A stretch of DNA of 64,000 nt from contig OX422214.1 in the NCBI GenBank assembly GCA_949130495.1, positions 1,844,046-1,908,045 on the forward strand, given 5' to 3'. This DNA comes from Sambucus nigra (Eukaryota > Streptophyta > Magnoliopsida > Dipsacales > Adoxaceae). Positions 1 through 10,641 of this stretch are shown here, one piece after another. Under the pieces are notes generated by a model. The model had not been told where the DNA came from, made no database searches, and saw nothing but the letters and a program-made list of their open reading frames with translations. A program made the position numbers and the translations under genes. Numbering within the stretch: the first letter of the stretch is position 1; the number at the start of each line of letters is the position of its first letter.

Positions 1-326
1 TTTTATACTAATTAACTCGGGTGAGGGATATTCGACGCAACCTATAGTTTTTATTCTCTTTATTAATTTAGTTTAATTTCCCTCGCCTAGATTAATCTTT
101 CCCTTTCATGCATCTTTTCTTTTAGTTTGTAATTCACCTTTTCCACTTTTATTTCGGAATATTAAACCTTATAAATTCTAACAACTCGTCTCTGTGGATT
201 CTCGATACCCGACTTACCGCTCTACTTGCCCCGCAAGTGTAGTTGTAACTTAGGTTTTTGTATTGAGTTGGCGAAACGAAAACAACGATCAGCGTCTTTA
301 CACGCGCTACTTTTCGCACTTAATCA
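1..326 (+). repeat. 3' part of the 5' LTR of the Athila-like element
   Basis: It is a direct repeat of 4999-5324 without indels (differences near 109, 155, 279, 310 and 316) and ends in CA three bases before the primer site. About 98.5 percent identity between the visible LTR parts points to a fairly recent insertion. The start of this LTR lies left of the window. Confidence 0.85.
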
Positions 327-329
327 AAA

Positions 330-347
330 TGGCGCCGTTGCCGGGGA
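330..347 (+). other. Primer binding site, tRNA-Asp type
   Basis: The 18 bases TGGCGCCGTTGCCGGGGA directly follow the LTR end and are complementary to the 3' end of plant tRNA-Asp including CCA. This primer is typical of Athila-type elements. It fixes element orientation as plus. Confidence 0.85.
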
Positions 348-518
348 CTAGTTTGTTTTAGACTTTATTTGATTTAATATTTCATAGTATTTTCTTTCTA
401 TTTGTATTATTTGCTAATATTTTGCAGGACTTCCACATTTGAGCAGTTAGAAACGCTCGAATTTCACGTGCGCACCTATTTTGTCGAATTCGCCACTTGA
501 GCCATTTTTGGGGTAAGC

Positions 519-1646
519 ATGTCTTATTCCAATTCTTTCGGTAATCCTTGTTATAATTCTCAAAATTCTAGGCCTATGACTTTCGGTGAATACTTAGCAT
601 CCCAAAAATTTGCAAATTCAAATATTACTTTGGGCGAGTATAACCAAAGTCAAAATTTAGGTTATTGGAATTTTGATGATGATGACAATGATTTTGGGCC
701 TTTACCTCCTTATAGTAGGAATTTTGAAACGAATTGCAATAGTTTTCAAAATTCCTATAATAATGAGTTTTCGTTTAAGTCCGATGGTAATTTTCAAAGT
801 TCCCATTCTAATGCATCCGCACCTCGACCTATGACATTCGGTGAGGGGTTGCGTATGTATGAAAATGAAAAAATTGAAAATCGCTATCGGGAAGAAAATC
901 GTTCGTGGGAACATGAGTTGGATTTATTATTTGAGTCCGACGACGATTTTGCTTCCGAGACTTTTGAAGTCGAGGAATGTTTTGAACCAAATGAGGTACT
1001 TGTACCTACTTTGGAACAATCCATTCTAGACTTTGCCCATCTCGTAATAGATATTGAAAGTGAGGATGAAAATGACGTAATATCTATTTGCAATGAAATG
1101 ATTTCTTCTTTTGCCCCCAAAGAAGAACATTTCATTGAAAATGATATTATTTCCTTTGAAATTCCAACTTCATGCGATGATGATTCATCTCATGAGTTTG
1201 AATTTCTTTCATCCCCTTTTTCATTCTCTATTACCCCACCGGAACAAGTACCTGATGATTCGGTTTCGAACTTTAATATTTTAAACCCTATCGCCGATGA
1301 GGAGTACTTGCTCGAGTCGCCCTCAACGATCGCATCTTTTCCTTTGTGTGCGCCGCCTCCCATTCTAACTTCAAAATTCTTGGGAGGATATTCGGCTTTT
1401 CTCGGTCCCCACTTGTTTTTGTCACCCGTTCAATCCAAACCCTCCATCGTCCCTACAAAACTTTTAATTGCCGATGGTTCATTTCTTCCCCCTTACACAT
1501 GCCTTCCGTTGTTAAAACGGAATTCATATTTTTCGGAAGGTATGCTTGTATGTGAGGGTACACCGGTTATCCTCCAAAGTCAAATCGTTCTTATGGTGGA
1601 CCCTCAGCTATTTAGACTTCTAGTGTACAGTTATTGTGAAGTCTAA
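519..1646 (+). CDS. Unrecognised acidic ORF of the Athila-like element (375 aa)
   Basis: This is the only long ORF in the element and starts 171 bp after the primer site, where gag would normally begin. The product is rich in Asn, Ser, Phe, Asp and Glu. The N-terminal third holds two copies of RPMTFGE (about residues 19-25 and 103-109) and a related ITLGE segment. The middle (about 110-260) is strongly acidic, and the C-terminal 100 residues are more hydrophobic and proline-rich. I see no zinc knuckle, protease DTG/DSG, reverse transcriptase or integrase motif, and no signal peptide. It could be a diverged gag, an accessory protein, or the residue of a deleted gag-pol. Its persistence open over 375 codons while no other reading frame survives suggests it was maintained while the element was active (inference). 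I do not recognise its function. Confidence 0.55.
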   Translation: MSYSNSFGNPCYNSQNSRPMTFGEYLASQKFANSNITLGEYNQSQNLGYWNFDDDDNDFGPLPPYSRNFETNCNSFQNSYNNEFSFKSDGNFQSSHSNASAPRPMTFGEGLRMYENEKIENRYREENRSWEHELDLLFESDDDFASETFEVEECFEPNEVLVPTLEQSILDFAHLVIDIESEDENDVISICNEMISSFAPKEEHFIENDIISFEIPTSCDDDSSHEFEFLSSPFSFSITPPEQVPDDSVSNFNILNPIADEEYLLESPSTIASFPLCAPPPILTSKFLGGYSAFLGPHLFLSPVQSKPSIVPTKLLIADGSFLPPYTCLPLLKRNSYFSEGMLVCEGTPVILQSQIVLMVDPQLFRLLVYSYCEV

Positions 1647-3728
1647 ATAGTAGGTTGTATATAGTTAGCTCTTTATTTTTTCTTTTTATTTTTTTCCTTC
1701 CTTTTTAATTTAGTCTAATGTAATTAGTTAACTTTTTATTATTTGTTTTTGCTATGCTCGGTACTAACTTATTTTGTAGATTCTTTGGACTTGTTCTTAT
1801 GGGGATCGCTCCACTTTTGGGTAATATCGCTCTTTTCCTCTCTTTGACTTGGTTCTTAATTTACTTTGAGGACAATGTCAAGTTTTAAGTTAGGGGGTGT
1901 GGGATATTCTATCCATTTCTTTATTTAGTCCATGTTTTTTCTCACATGTTAGTTACTTAGTATGCTTTTCTTAGAAAAATTCAAAAATTTCAAAAAGATT
2001 TTCTTTTTTTTTTCTCCTTTTTTGGGCATTTTGCCTTTGTTTTCGATGATAAATTTCAATAATTGCCCGATCCAATAGACAACCTAATGATGAATGTTCT
2101 CGATTTTAGAAGTTAGTAGACTTTAGTCTCACTTATTGATATTATGAATAACTTCATGAATTAAACTTTAATCCCATGAGCACATGCACTTTTATGGTTA
2201 TATTGATTTGGTTTAAGATTTTTATAACTCGGTAATCTTTTGTTGCATTGTATATACTTACACCGAGTAAGCTTTGTACCTTTCGTCGTTTGTGAGTGTA
2301 TACACTATTCTTTCCTCTTTGAAAACGTTGAATTCGTCGGTAATCTCACTATTCTTTCATTTGACCGTTCATTAATTGAGTTCATACTTGAAATGTGTTA
2401 CTTGATCATGATTTTCATATATTGTTTTTATTCGAGAATTACGTAAAATTTTGGAAATGATCATAGACCCTCTTTGTTATATCACCCATATTAGCCTTGA
2501 CCTCACCCTTATATGTTTACCCTCGTTAACCCCTTTGAGCCTAAATATTAGCCTTTCGTTTCATAACTCCAAATCCCATAACCAACTCCAAATTGGAGTT
2601 TGAACCCATACATACACTTTCCATACCTTTGTTTGGAATGTTACTTGGGATTGAATGTTGTTGTTATGATGTCGGTTGCAATTTGGGCATATGAGAGTTT
2701 GATAAGTAAAGAAAAGAAAATAGTGAAAAAAGTGAAGAAAAAGAGAAAGCAAAAAGCAAAAGAAAACAAAAGAGAAAATGAGAAAAAAAAAAGAAAAGAA
2801 AAAGAAAAAGAAAGTTGTAAATGTTGTATATAGTTCAATAAGCTTTGATTACTCTCCCCGATGATATATCTAATGCCGTTTTGGAACTTGTTTTCCAATT
2901 TTGATATTGCCCGCATTTTCTCATTATCCCGAGTTTTCATCCCGAACACTTTGAATCCGTATATACATTCCTTTCATTTCATACCCTAGCCATACCTACA
3001 TTACAACCCTATAAAAGTCCTATGTGATCTTAGGTTGATGTAATTTAAAAGTCATAATAGTTGTGATAATCTGTGAAAATGCATTTCGCCTCTTTTAGTG
3101 TGCGGTATCTTTCATTGAGATTACAAGTTTTTATTTCCTATATAGAGTTCTTCATTGTGACATGTGTGCGGCCTAGTTTCCATTTACAATTACTCATTAG
3201 CCCGCATGTGTGTTACCTCCCTGTTTCGAGTGAATTCGCTTGATGAGCGTAATGCCCGTGAGGAATGAATATATGCATGCTTTAATGTTAATTATCCGGT
3301 TTATATAAGTTTTTCGCCAAATCACACTTTGCATGCGCTCGCTCCCCTCCCACATTTTAAGGTTTCAATTCTATGAGGTGCATTCTATAATGTTAATAAT
3401 TTGGACTTTTGTGTGAATTCATTCACTTTGCTAATAATGCGTATGAAATCCTTTTCGCCATTGTTGGGCTTGTCGCACGTTGGTTTGGGCATATTTTGAG
3501 GAAACCATATGATGTTTGTGGGTATCATCCCTGAAAACCCTCACGAGATGACACTCGTCCACTAGGGTAACCTAGGGGTTTAACGGCTTATTGCATATGC
3601 TAAATGCAATCGTGTTCCCTACGAAAGTGGCAATTATATTTCCATGCATATATACGTTTTGTATTTCCTTCTGTGGACTATTTTTTCTTGTTTCATCACT
3701 AGGGACTAGCAATGTTTAAGTTAGGTGG
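1647..3728 (+). other. Non-coding 3' internal region of the Athila-like element
   Basis: No credible gene is present. It contains the post-coding motif with TTAAGTTAGGGGGTGTG at 1885-1901, a near copy TTAAGTTAGGTGGTGTG at 3716-3732, a 100-base adenine-rich purine tract at about 2700-2816, and a CAAAAAGATTTT motif at 1993-2004. Either TTAAGTTAGG copy could be the polypurine tract. I favour the second because the sequence after it (TGTGATTCG, then a CATATT- and TTTTACGG-containing stretch) looks like an LTR start. The first would imply a 3.4 kb LTR. Confidence 0.5.
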
Positions 3729-5324
3729 TGTGATTCGTATCGAATATTGCATATTTCCGCCCGTTATCTTTATGCATTCTAGCACTTTTACGGTCCTAAA
3801 TGCCTATAATTGTGATCATTAACCAGACAACCTTGGATTTGGATATATACATGCTTTGCAGGGGTTATTTGTGCTTTTGTAGGTATTGGAACGCTAAAAG
3901 TGAGGTTCGGTTGCATTTTGGAGAAGTTCCGTCGTCGAATGCTACTTCAAGGGCAATTTGGTCTTTTCAAACTCACTATTTTTTATGGAATGAAGTTAAC
4001 AACATGTAGATCATCAAATTATCTTTCCGTGGCCACTGACCGTGCGTCATTCTGACTCCGTATGTGGAAGTTATGCCCATTTTCGGAAAGTTTCAGTATT
4101 TTCTTCTACTTCAAGGGCATTTTGGTAATTTCATACTGCATAATTTGTAGGGTTTCAAAACATAATCATGTAGAGAATTGAATTAGCTTCGCGACCACGC
4201 CTCATTTCGATTCCGTATGAGGGAGTTATGGCCATTTCCGTGCAGCGCGTCAAAATTGGTTCAGAGTGGAAAAGGGGGGCAAATTCCAAAAGTGTGGTCG
4301 ACCGGTCCCAAAATAGAGGTCGACCGGTCCCATCAGATATGGACGAAAATTGGCTTATTTTGGGTTTTTTGGGTTGGTATTGTTGGGGGTTTATTTTGGG
4401 GTATTAAATGAATGTTTGGGGCTTTTCTTTGAGATATCTTGTTTTAGTTAGATAAGGTTAGAAGACATTTTGGGGGTTTTGTTGGGAGCACACCCTCTCC
4501 TCCATTTTCAATTGGGTTTTCACCCATTTTATGTAAGAACTATACTATTCATTCTCTTCTTTGTTGTTTTCTTTCTTTGTTAGCTAGTTTCCATACTTTG
4601 TAGTTTCTTTAATTATTGTTATTTATTGTTTTCATTAGTTAATTAGTTGCTTTAATTATTTAGTTAGTTTAATTAATGTCATTAATTATGTGTAGTGGCT
4701 AATTTAGTCAAGGTTGTGTCGGATTGAACTCATTCCGGGTTGACATGTTGCTTTGCTTTGGTGATGGTGTTTACAGGTCTATTTCGGGTGCGTTGTCCTA
4801 GTTATTACGCCTAGGAGATTTGACGGGGCATATCATGTATGTCCCGTGCTTACGACCTTTCGCGCGTAATTTCCGGGGTATTTGTTGACACCAAAATCGT
4901 ATGTGGATTTTATGCAAATTTAGGGGTGTGACAACCCTTGATTTACTTAACTGTCGAAACGAGACGCAACCTTAATAACTCGTCGACCCATGTAACCATT
5001 TTATACTAATTAACTCGGGTGAGGGATATTCGACGCAACCTATAGTTTTTATTCTCTTTATTAATTTAGTTTAATTTCCCTCGCCTGGATTAATCTTTCC
5101 CTTTCATGCATCTTTTCTTTTAGTTTGTAATTCACCTTTTCCACTTTTATTTTGGAATATTAAACCTTATAAATTCTAACAACTCGTCTCTGTGGATTCT
5201 CGATACCCGACTTACCGCTCTACTTGCCCCGCAAGTGTAGTTGTAACTTAGGTTTTTGTATTGAGTTGGCGAAACGAAAACAACGATTAGCGTCTTTACA
5301 CGCGCTAATTTTCACACTTAATCA
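3729..5324 (+). repeat. 3' LTR of the Athila-like element (start inferred)
   Basis: The last 326 bp are certain because they repeat positions 1-326. The start at 3729 is inferred from the TTAAGTTAGGTGG purine-rich motif and the following TGTG, giving about 1.6 kb. An alternative start is 1898. The LTR contains two copies of a 15-mer with palindromic GGTCGACC at 4296-4310 and 4318-4332. Confidence 0.6.
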
Positions 5325-6402
5325 TACCCTCATAGACTCTATTCTTTCAAATGTACAATTCAGTAGATATCCATTTATCTTCCAACGTAACTCTCTCTTA
5401 CGTGTCTCCCCTTCAATAAATACTTCATTGAATTTTTTTTTTCTAAGAGTCCTCAAAACATAAAACTGTCTAGCAACAAAAATATTAAAAAAATATAGAA
5501 CGGTCCGATCGAGCCGAATTTTTTTCTATAGCTTCCTCTCGTCTTCAGTTAATTCTCTGTAAATTTTTTTCTAATTCCAACGGTCCCATCGTCCGGAATA
5601 AATTTTCTTAATGTTTGTATCTGATTAGAACTCTTTTCTTAATCAAACTCTTAATCCTAATCATTCCTAAACCAATATGAAAGATGCATCAAAGAAATAA
5701 GCAAGATAAACACTTGCCTAGGATTTTCATAAATCTGGTTTGGTGTTGAATTTGGTGTGGTTGCGTTCCCCGTCTCGCGATCTACGCGTTGGCGGTGGCG
5801 GCGGTGCAAACGGTTGAGTTTTGAGCCTTGGAATGCCTTGAGAGCTCTCTCCTCTCCTCTCCAATGGCCGTTCTAGTGTTTTGAGTTATCTAACCCTAGG
5901 AGATAACCTAAACATCTGATATAACCCCTTTAATTTTCGTGGGTTTAATTACCCAAAAATACAAAATGAGCAGAATGCCCTCCCGGAGTACTAATTAGGC
6001 CTAAAAACGCCCCGAGACCCAAATCAAACTCCCGGGTATACTTTTCTGACTATCTCGACCATTCCGGTCGCGTTGGCGCACTCGAAACGACCATACGAAT
6101 AACTTATAAAATATTCACTTTTATTAATCCACATTTAGTCCCGACACGACACAGGCGCGTCCCGACTTAAATTTCCACAATTGTCATTTTATTCACACGT
6201 GACAATATTATAAAAATAAATCTCATATATTACTATACTCATCCAGTAATATGCAACAAATAATATATTCCCAATAATTACTAACTCTTGTCACGCTAGT
6301 AAATATTTAAAACAACATTTCGGATTAAAATTAAATTAATTTATCTCAATTAAATTTAATAAATCCCATAATTTAAAAGCCATGAAAATATGGTGTATTA
6401 CA
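5325..6402 (-). repeat. 3' LTR (minus strand), distal 1.08 kb
   Basis: This matches 12303-13377 with scattered substitutions and small indels. It ends at the TGTATTACA boundary followed by the minus-strand polypurine tract. It includes the conserved U3 block at 6045-6083. The missing proximal part lies left of the window beyond the nested Athila-like element. Confidence 0.85.
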
Positions 6403-6440
6403 TACTTCCCCCCTAATAACGGAATTTCGTCCCGAAATTT
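6403..6440 (-). other. Polypurine tract and GACGAAATTCC motif (minus strand)
   Basis: Read on the minus strand, GGGACGAAATTCC leads into TTATTAGGGGGGAAG, which abuts the LTR start TGTAATACACC. The same GGGACGAAATTC plus TTAGGGGG arrangement lies at 28551-28590 in the Tekay element, where it follows the end of the chromodomain protein. Confidence 0.75.
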
Positions 6441-7876
6441 GGAAAATAAGGCCTACCAGGTAGCACAATTCTGGATATCCTTGTCAGTACGCAAACTATC
6501 TACATAGTACGGCGCTTAATCACAATAGCTTTTTCGACACAGCAACATTGTTTTACATTCTCATTGGAGACACTTCACATTGCACTCCCAACTGACAACA
6601 TTTGAATAGGTTACGTCTATACGTTATAAATTCCATTATCTCACTATTATTAGGAGGCGGCACCTCACTACATGACAACTACTCAGATTTATTCATACAC
6701 AAAATTCCCACTCTGAGAAGATCATACGAACATTTGACCACTCTTGACTGCCTAAAACAGTCGTGGAATTCCACCATAGTTATCGAATATTTTCTCGATC
6801 GATCCAAAAATTCTGATTATCTACTCTCCTTTAAACATACGGAAGGAGAATAGTCGAGGTTCTTCCATAACAAAACCTTAATAAGTACCTCGAACGCGAC
6901 AAACAGGTACGAGTGCTTCTACAGAGCATTCTTGAAATCATCGTACTAAGATTCCAAAAATCTCCTTCACGTGGATCCACTAATCTTTAATCACCATGCG
7001 CTTATTCCCTGGCTAAGGGTGATACATCCTACTCGAAACGAAATCTTATCTCCGCTGGTTCCTGAAGTCCCATATTAAAGGTGGGATTCACCAATCTCAT
7101 CCTGATTCAAAAATTTATACTGCGCCAGACCATGCACTGGCATGATCCTTCCTTTCAAAGGAAATCTGGGGCATACTAGTTAATATTGTAAGCCAACCCA
7201 AAGGAATTTCAATCACTTCCTTCTCGGAGACTTAATTCACATGTTCGGGATAAACCCTTGATCTTGTTTTGACGATGGCAACCCATCTAAGAACTTTAAC
7301 GACTTTACCAACCTTTTCCAATTTCAGTAATTTTCGATAAACACAAAATTCTTTGGTTGATTCTCCTCTTTCAACCAAACCCTTCCTATGGTCAGTGCAT
7401 GTAGAGACTGCTCACTACATCTCGCTAAACATTGATTCTTCCCTTGAAATGTCTCGCATTAAGTGACACGTAATACTCCCCTTCCTTCCTTGGAGTATGC
7501 CGAAAGTTCCGACCCGTGCTCTTCTCTCCACGAAGCGCACTTCTAGATCTCTTATACTATACTAACATCCTTACTCTTTGTATGCGCAAATCTCTCTCAC
7601 ACTTGACTAATAACAACTCCGCTCCGGGTGTTCTTCATAATCATTTAATTCTGCTCCATTCAAGGAATATCAATTCTTGAATGGCTTCCCACAGCCTTCC
7701 AATCAAGTTAGGGCGTGCTATCTAATTACACACTTATGTATGGATTATCGCCCCTCATGTGACGTTTAATCCACTCTATCACTTCCACTTCGTTATACTA
7801 GTCCCACAAACAAATATTTCACACGTCCCTTCGACTCAGACTATTTTAACTGTAGTTAACCAAGATGCCCACATTT

Positions 7877-8165
7877 TTGCAACACTCCGGCCGCCCTGGG
7901 AGAGCGAACGGCGTGCTACTCATCTGTAGGACTAACTAAATTCAACGAAATAGAAGGAATAGGGCATTCAAATTCAACGATAATAAAATAGGAATAATGA
8001 TTCTCAACCTTCCTCAGATAAGTACAACAATTTTCCCAAATAGGTACAACAACCAAAATAAATCACTAATGCTCTTTTCATCAAAATGATTACAGGTTAT
8101 CTCTTTTGTATAATATAAAGTTCTTTCCAGATAATCCATGCTAAAAATCATTCCAACTCTTTATC
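7877..8165. repeat. Segment similar to the start of the LTR at 62573
   Basis: GGGAGAGCGAACGGCGTGCT near 7896 matches GGGAGAGCGAACGGAGTGCT near 62592. Weaker colinear similarity continues (a long A-rich stretch, then ATCCATGCTAAAAATCATTCC versus ATCCACGCTAAAAATCATCCC). It is probably a fragment of that LTR family or a shared terminal region. I could not find a matching right end. Confidence 0.5.
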
Positions 8166-10627
8166 ATCGTTCCACCCCTCAACTCGTGGGGATAACATTC
8201 AATGCTTTCCTACCACAAAAATCCGGCTCCAATGATCTTAAAACAAAATTCAACTTCCAACTTACATACATAATTACTTTATCCTATTTCGACCAGGGTA
8301 CCGAACTCATGGAATAGTGACCAAAAGTCTCCCTATTTCCAACCTTACACTAAGTTTCATGCGTGGGATGTCTCGCAAAGCGAAATCCAAACAAGGAACC
8401 CCCCCGATACACTACTACCTAGCATTGTCGGTTATCGAAATCCGTTAGGTCCTCTGTCCAAAGTATATACCCCTTTATTTCGTCCCTTGACAGAAAAGTT
8501 ACAACTTCTCCCGTAATTATGCTTAACAAAGAACGTTACACCAATTTCACTATCGTCCCGTATTGGTTGATGGTAATTCCATTCTATAAACCTCGGATAC
8601 ATAGGATCGAAATTCTCTAAATTTCCTTTTTCAAACATTAGGGGTATAACTCTTCACTCCCACATCTCTTAAGGATAAATATAACACTGCACTCTTCCTA
8701 TCACTAAGTCCGGAGTGCTAAACATAATACCGAGTCAAGTCTTTTCGCTCAACGGTAAATCCCGGTACATACTGAATCATACTCACAAAGTCTATACATA
8801 CATTGGTATCGAATATCTCGAGCCCACTATCTCGTCCGAAGTCTCTAGGATAAATATAAATGCGAGTCCAACCTTCTTACAGGTAAAGCCTCGCCAAAAA
8901 AAACATGTTTCACTAATGTAACTACTCCGATAGCCTTGCAATAAATGCCCACTATCATACTACCCATTTCTATAACATTTTAACAAAGATGATGTCATAC
9001 TCGTGTATCGCATCACTACAACGAGTAGCCTCAATAAAGTATAAAACACTATTAATATACTCAATCATCCCTCGCGGATAGCACCAAAGAAAAATCCCGC
9101 TATACTATGGAAAAATATTCGCATAATGGTAACATTTATAATCATATGCATTAAACTCGTATCACATGCTAATCTAGCAATGAACAAAATATGGTGACTC
9201 GCTCGTGTCACATAAACACGCCGCATCCTCTAAGGATATAACTTATACTTCCATCCTGGCAATCGTCTTGAATCCAAAAATGGTTTTCGGACTTAACACG
9301 TCTGCCCAAACCAAAACAAAATTATTTTAATCGTTGCCTTTTACTAGGCACCGTATTCTTGTCCTTTTTCTCATTTTGGAACATATTATCGTGAGCGATC
9401 TCACTCCGCACAAAATACCTCAACACATAATCCATTAAACACATGTCCAACTAACCAGGTTAGGATTGTCCTTCTCTCGGACTTTAGTAGACTCGATTCC
9501 TGTTAGCCATCCCGGTTGTTCCCTTTGCTTTTTAGGCCATAAAGATCATGTTACTATCTATAATAGTACTTACTGAATTTACCATCACTTGGTAAGAATT
9601 TAACTATCTGAAGTATTTAAATGGTTTTCCTGATGTGTATCCACATCCTTTTGTGGTGCTAGACCACCATCGTTGCATTCAGTCTCATTCTCGACTAAAT
9701 TCTTCGATTCCTTTAACTTCCCCCACAAAGAAGCGTTATCATCTATTTTGACAAAATATGACAATGTCAACCTCTGAATCGTTCGTCCATCAGAATTACC
9801 TCTTTGAGTGTTATCAACTATTACTACATGTCGACCTCCCACTCAGAGTTGTTTCCCCCACTTTTATCTACATCTTCCGATACAAAATTTGCTAACGATA
9901 AAGATTCACATTCACTAATGGACCCCTGACATGCCTTATCTCGATGAGTTCAGAACCACATTTGCTTCTCATCCTGAAAAGTTAAGGAAGGAACATACGG
10001 TCAACACTGTACCTAAGGTTCTCCTATACGCATAGCATTCCACTTCTAAAATTGGTGGTTGACTCAAACAATTATAACTTAGTCTCGAAAGCCAATAAAT
10101 TTTCTCTAAATTTTCACTTTCAGTTTGCCACACTCCGTCCTATATTTAAGCCTTTGGATTCTTTATCTCCTTTGGTAAACACATACAATTTTCGCGTTTC
10201 TAAAATTTCCCACGTACAATCTCTACACGTTTTTGTAATACGTTGGGTGAGTTTACCCTCGCACCTCATTTGACTATAACAGCATTTGAAAATCATTGTT
10301 GCTCCTTAGTCGCCTTTCTAGTCGTGGCTTCTCGTGCCATAATGGAGGTGACCTCGATTACGGTCATCATCCTCGGATATATTTTATCATCTCAACTGAG
10401 CCCTGCCTCCTGATGTACGCTTAACAGTCCTCTTCTGACGTCCATCATCGCTCGGCACACGCACACATCCGAACGAAATTAGAATACACTAATGTATACA
10501 CATTATAGCAGGAGAATGAAATCTCCTCAAAGGAATCGACAATCCTAAACATAGGGCTCGATAACAAACAAAGCAATGCTGAAAGCATAATAAGTCGTAC
10601 AGATCCTAAGGACACTAGAACCTGATG

Positions 10628-10639
10628 GCTCTGATACCA
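10628..10639 (-). other. Primer binding site, tRNA-iMet type (minus strand)
   Basis: GCTCTGATACCA is the complement of TGGTATCAGAGC, the primer site matching the 3' end of initiator tRNA-Met. It lies two bases from the LTR edge at 10642 and shows that the element runs on the minus strand. Confidence 0.9.
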
Positions 10640-10641
10640 CC

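Larger units (their letters stand above)
1..5324 (+). mobile_element. Athila-like non-autonomous LTR retrotransposon (5' end outside window)
   Basis: Positions 1-326 recur at 4999-5324 with a constant offset of 4998 and only about five substitutions. This marks the ends of two LTRs. The first is followed by a tRNA-Asp-type primer binding site. Between them are one 375-residue ORF and about 2 kb of non-coding DNA. No protease, reverse transcriptase or integrase is visible, so the element would have needed enzymes in trans. The primer site and the motif GGACAATGTCAAGTTTTAAG near the end of the coding part resemble Athila-type Ty3/gypsy elements. The flank from 5325 continues a different LTR that is intact at 12303-13377, so this element is nested there. 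Family assignment is inference. Confidence 0.75.
6403..10641 (-). other. Interior of the Tekay-like element, no gag-pol seen
   Basis: All frames are short; the longest minus-strand frames, about 68 residues (8432-8638) and 80 residues (9600-9842), match no retroelement domain I know. Base composition is like the surrounding LTRs. The part next to the primer site (10560-10641) is closely similar to 36480-36573 of the Tekay element (AGCCGTACAGATCC versus AGTCGTACAGATCC, GGACACTAGAACCTGATG). The rest has no recognised similarity except the segment at 7877-8165. It may be very old coding sequence decayed beyond recognition or a true non-coding filler. Confidence 0.5.

Noticed and set aside
2600..2833. 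Lysine-rich 77-codon frame
   Set aside because: It is produced by the purine tract; composition alone explains the open frame.
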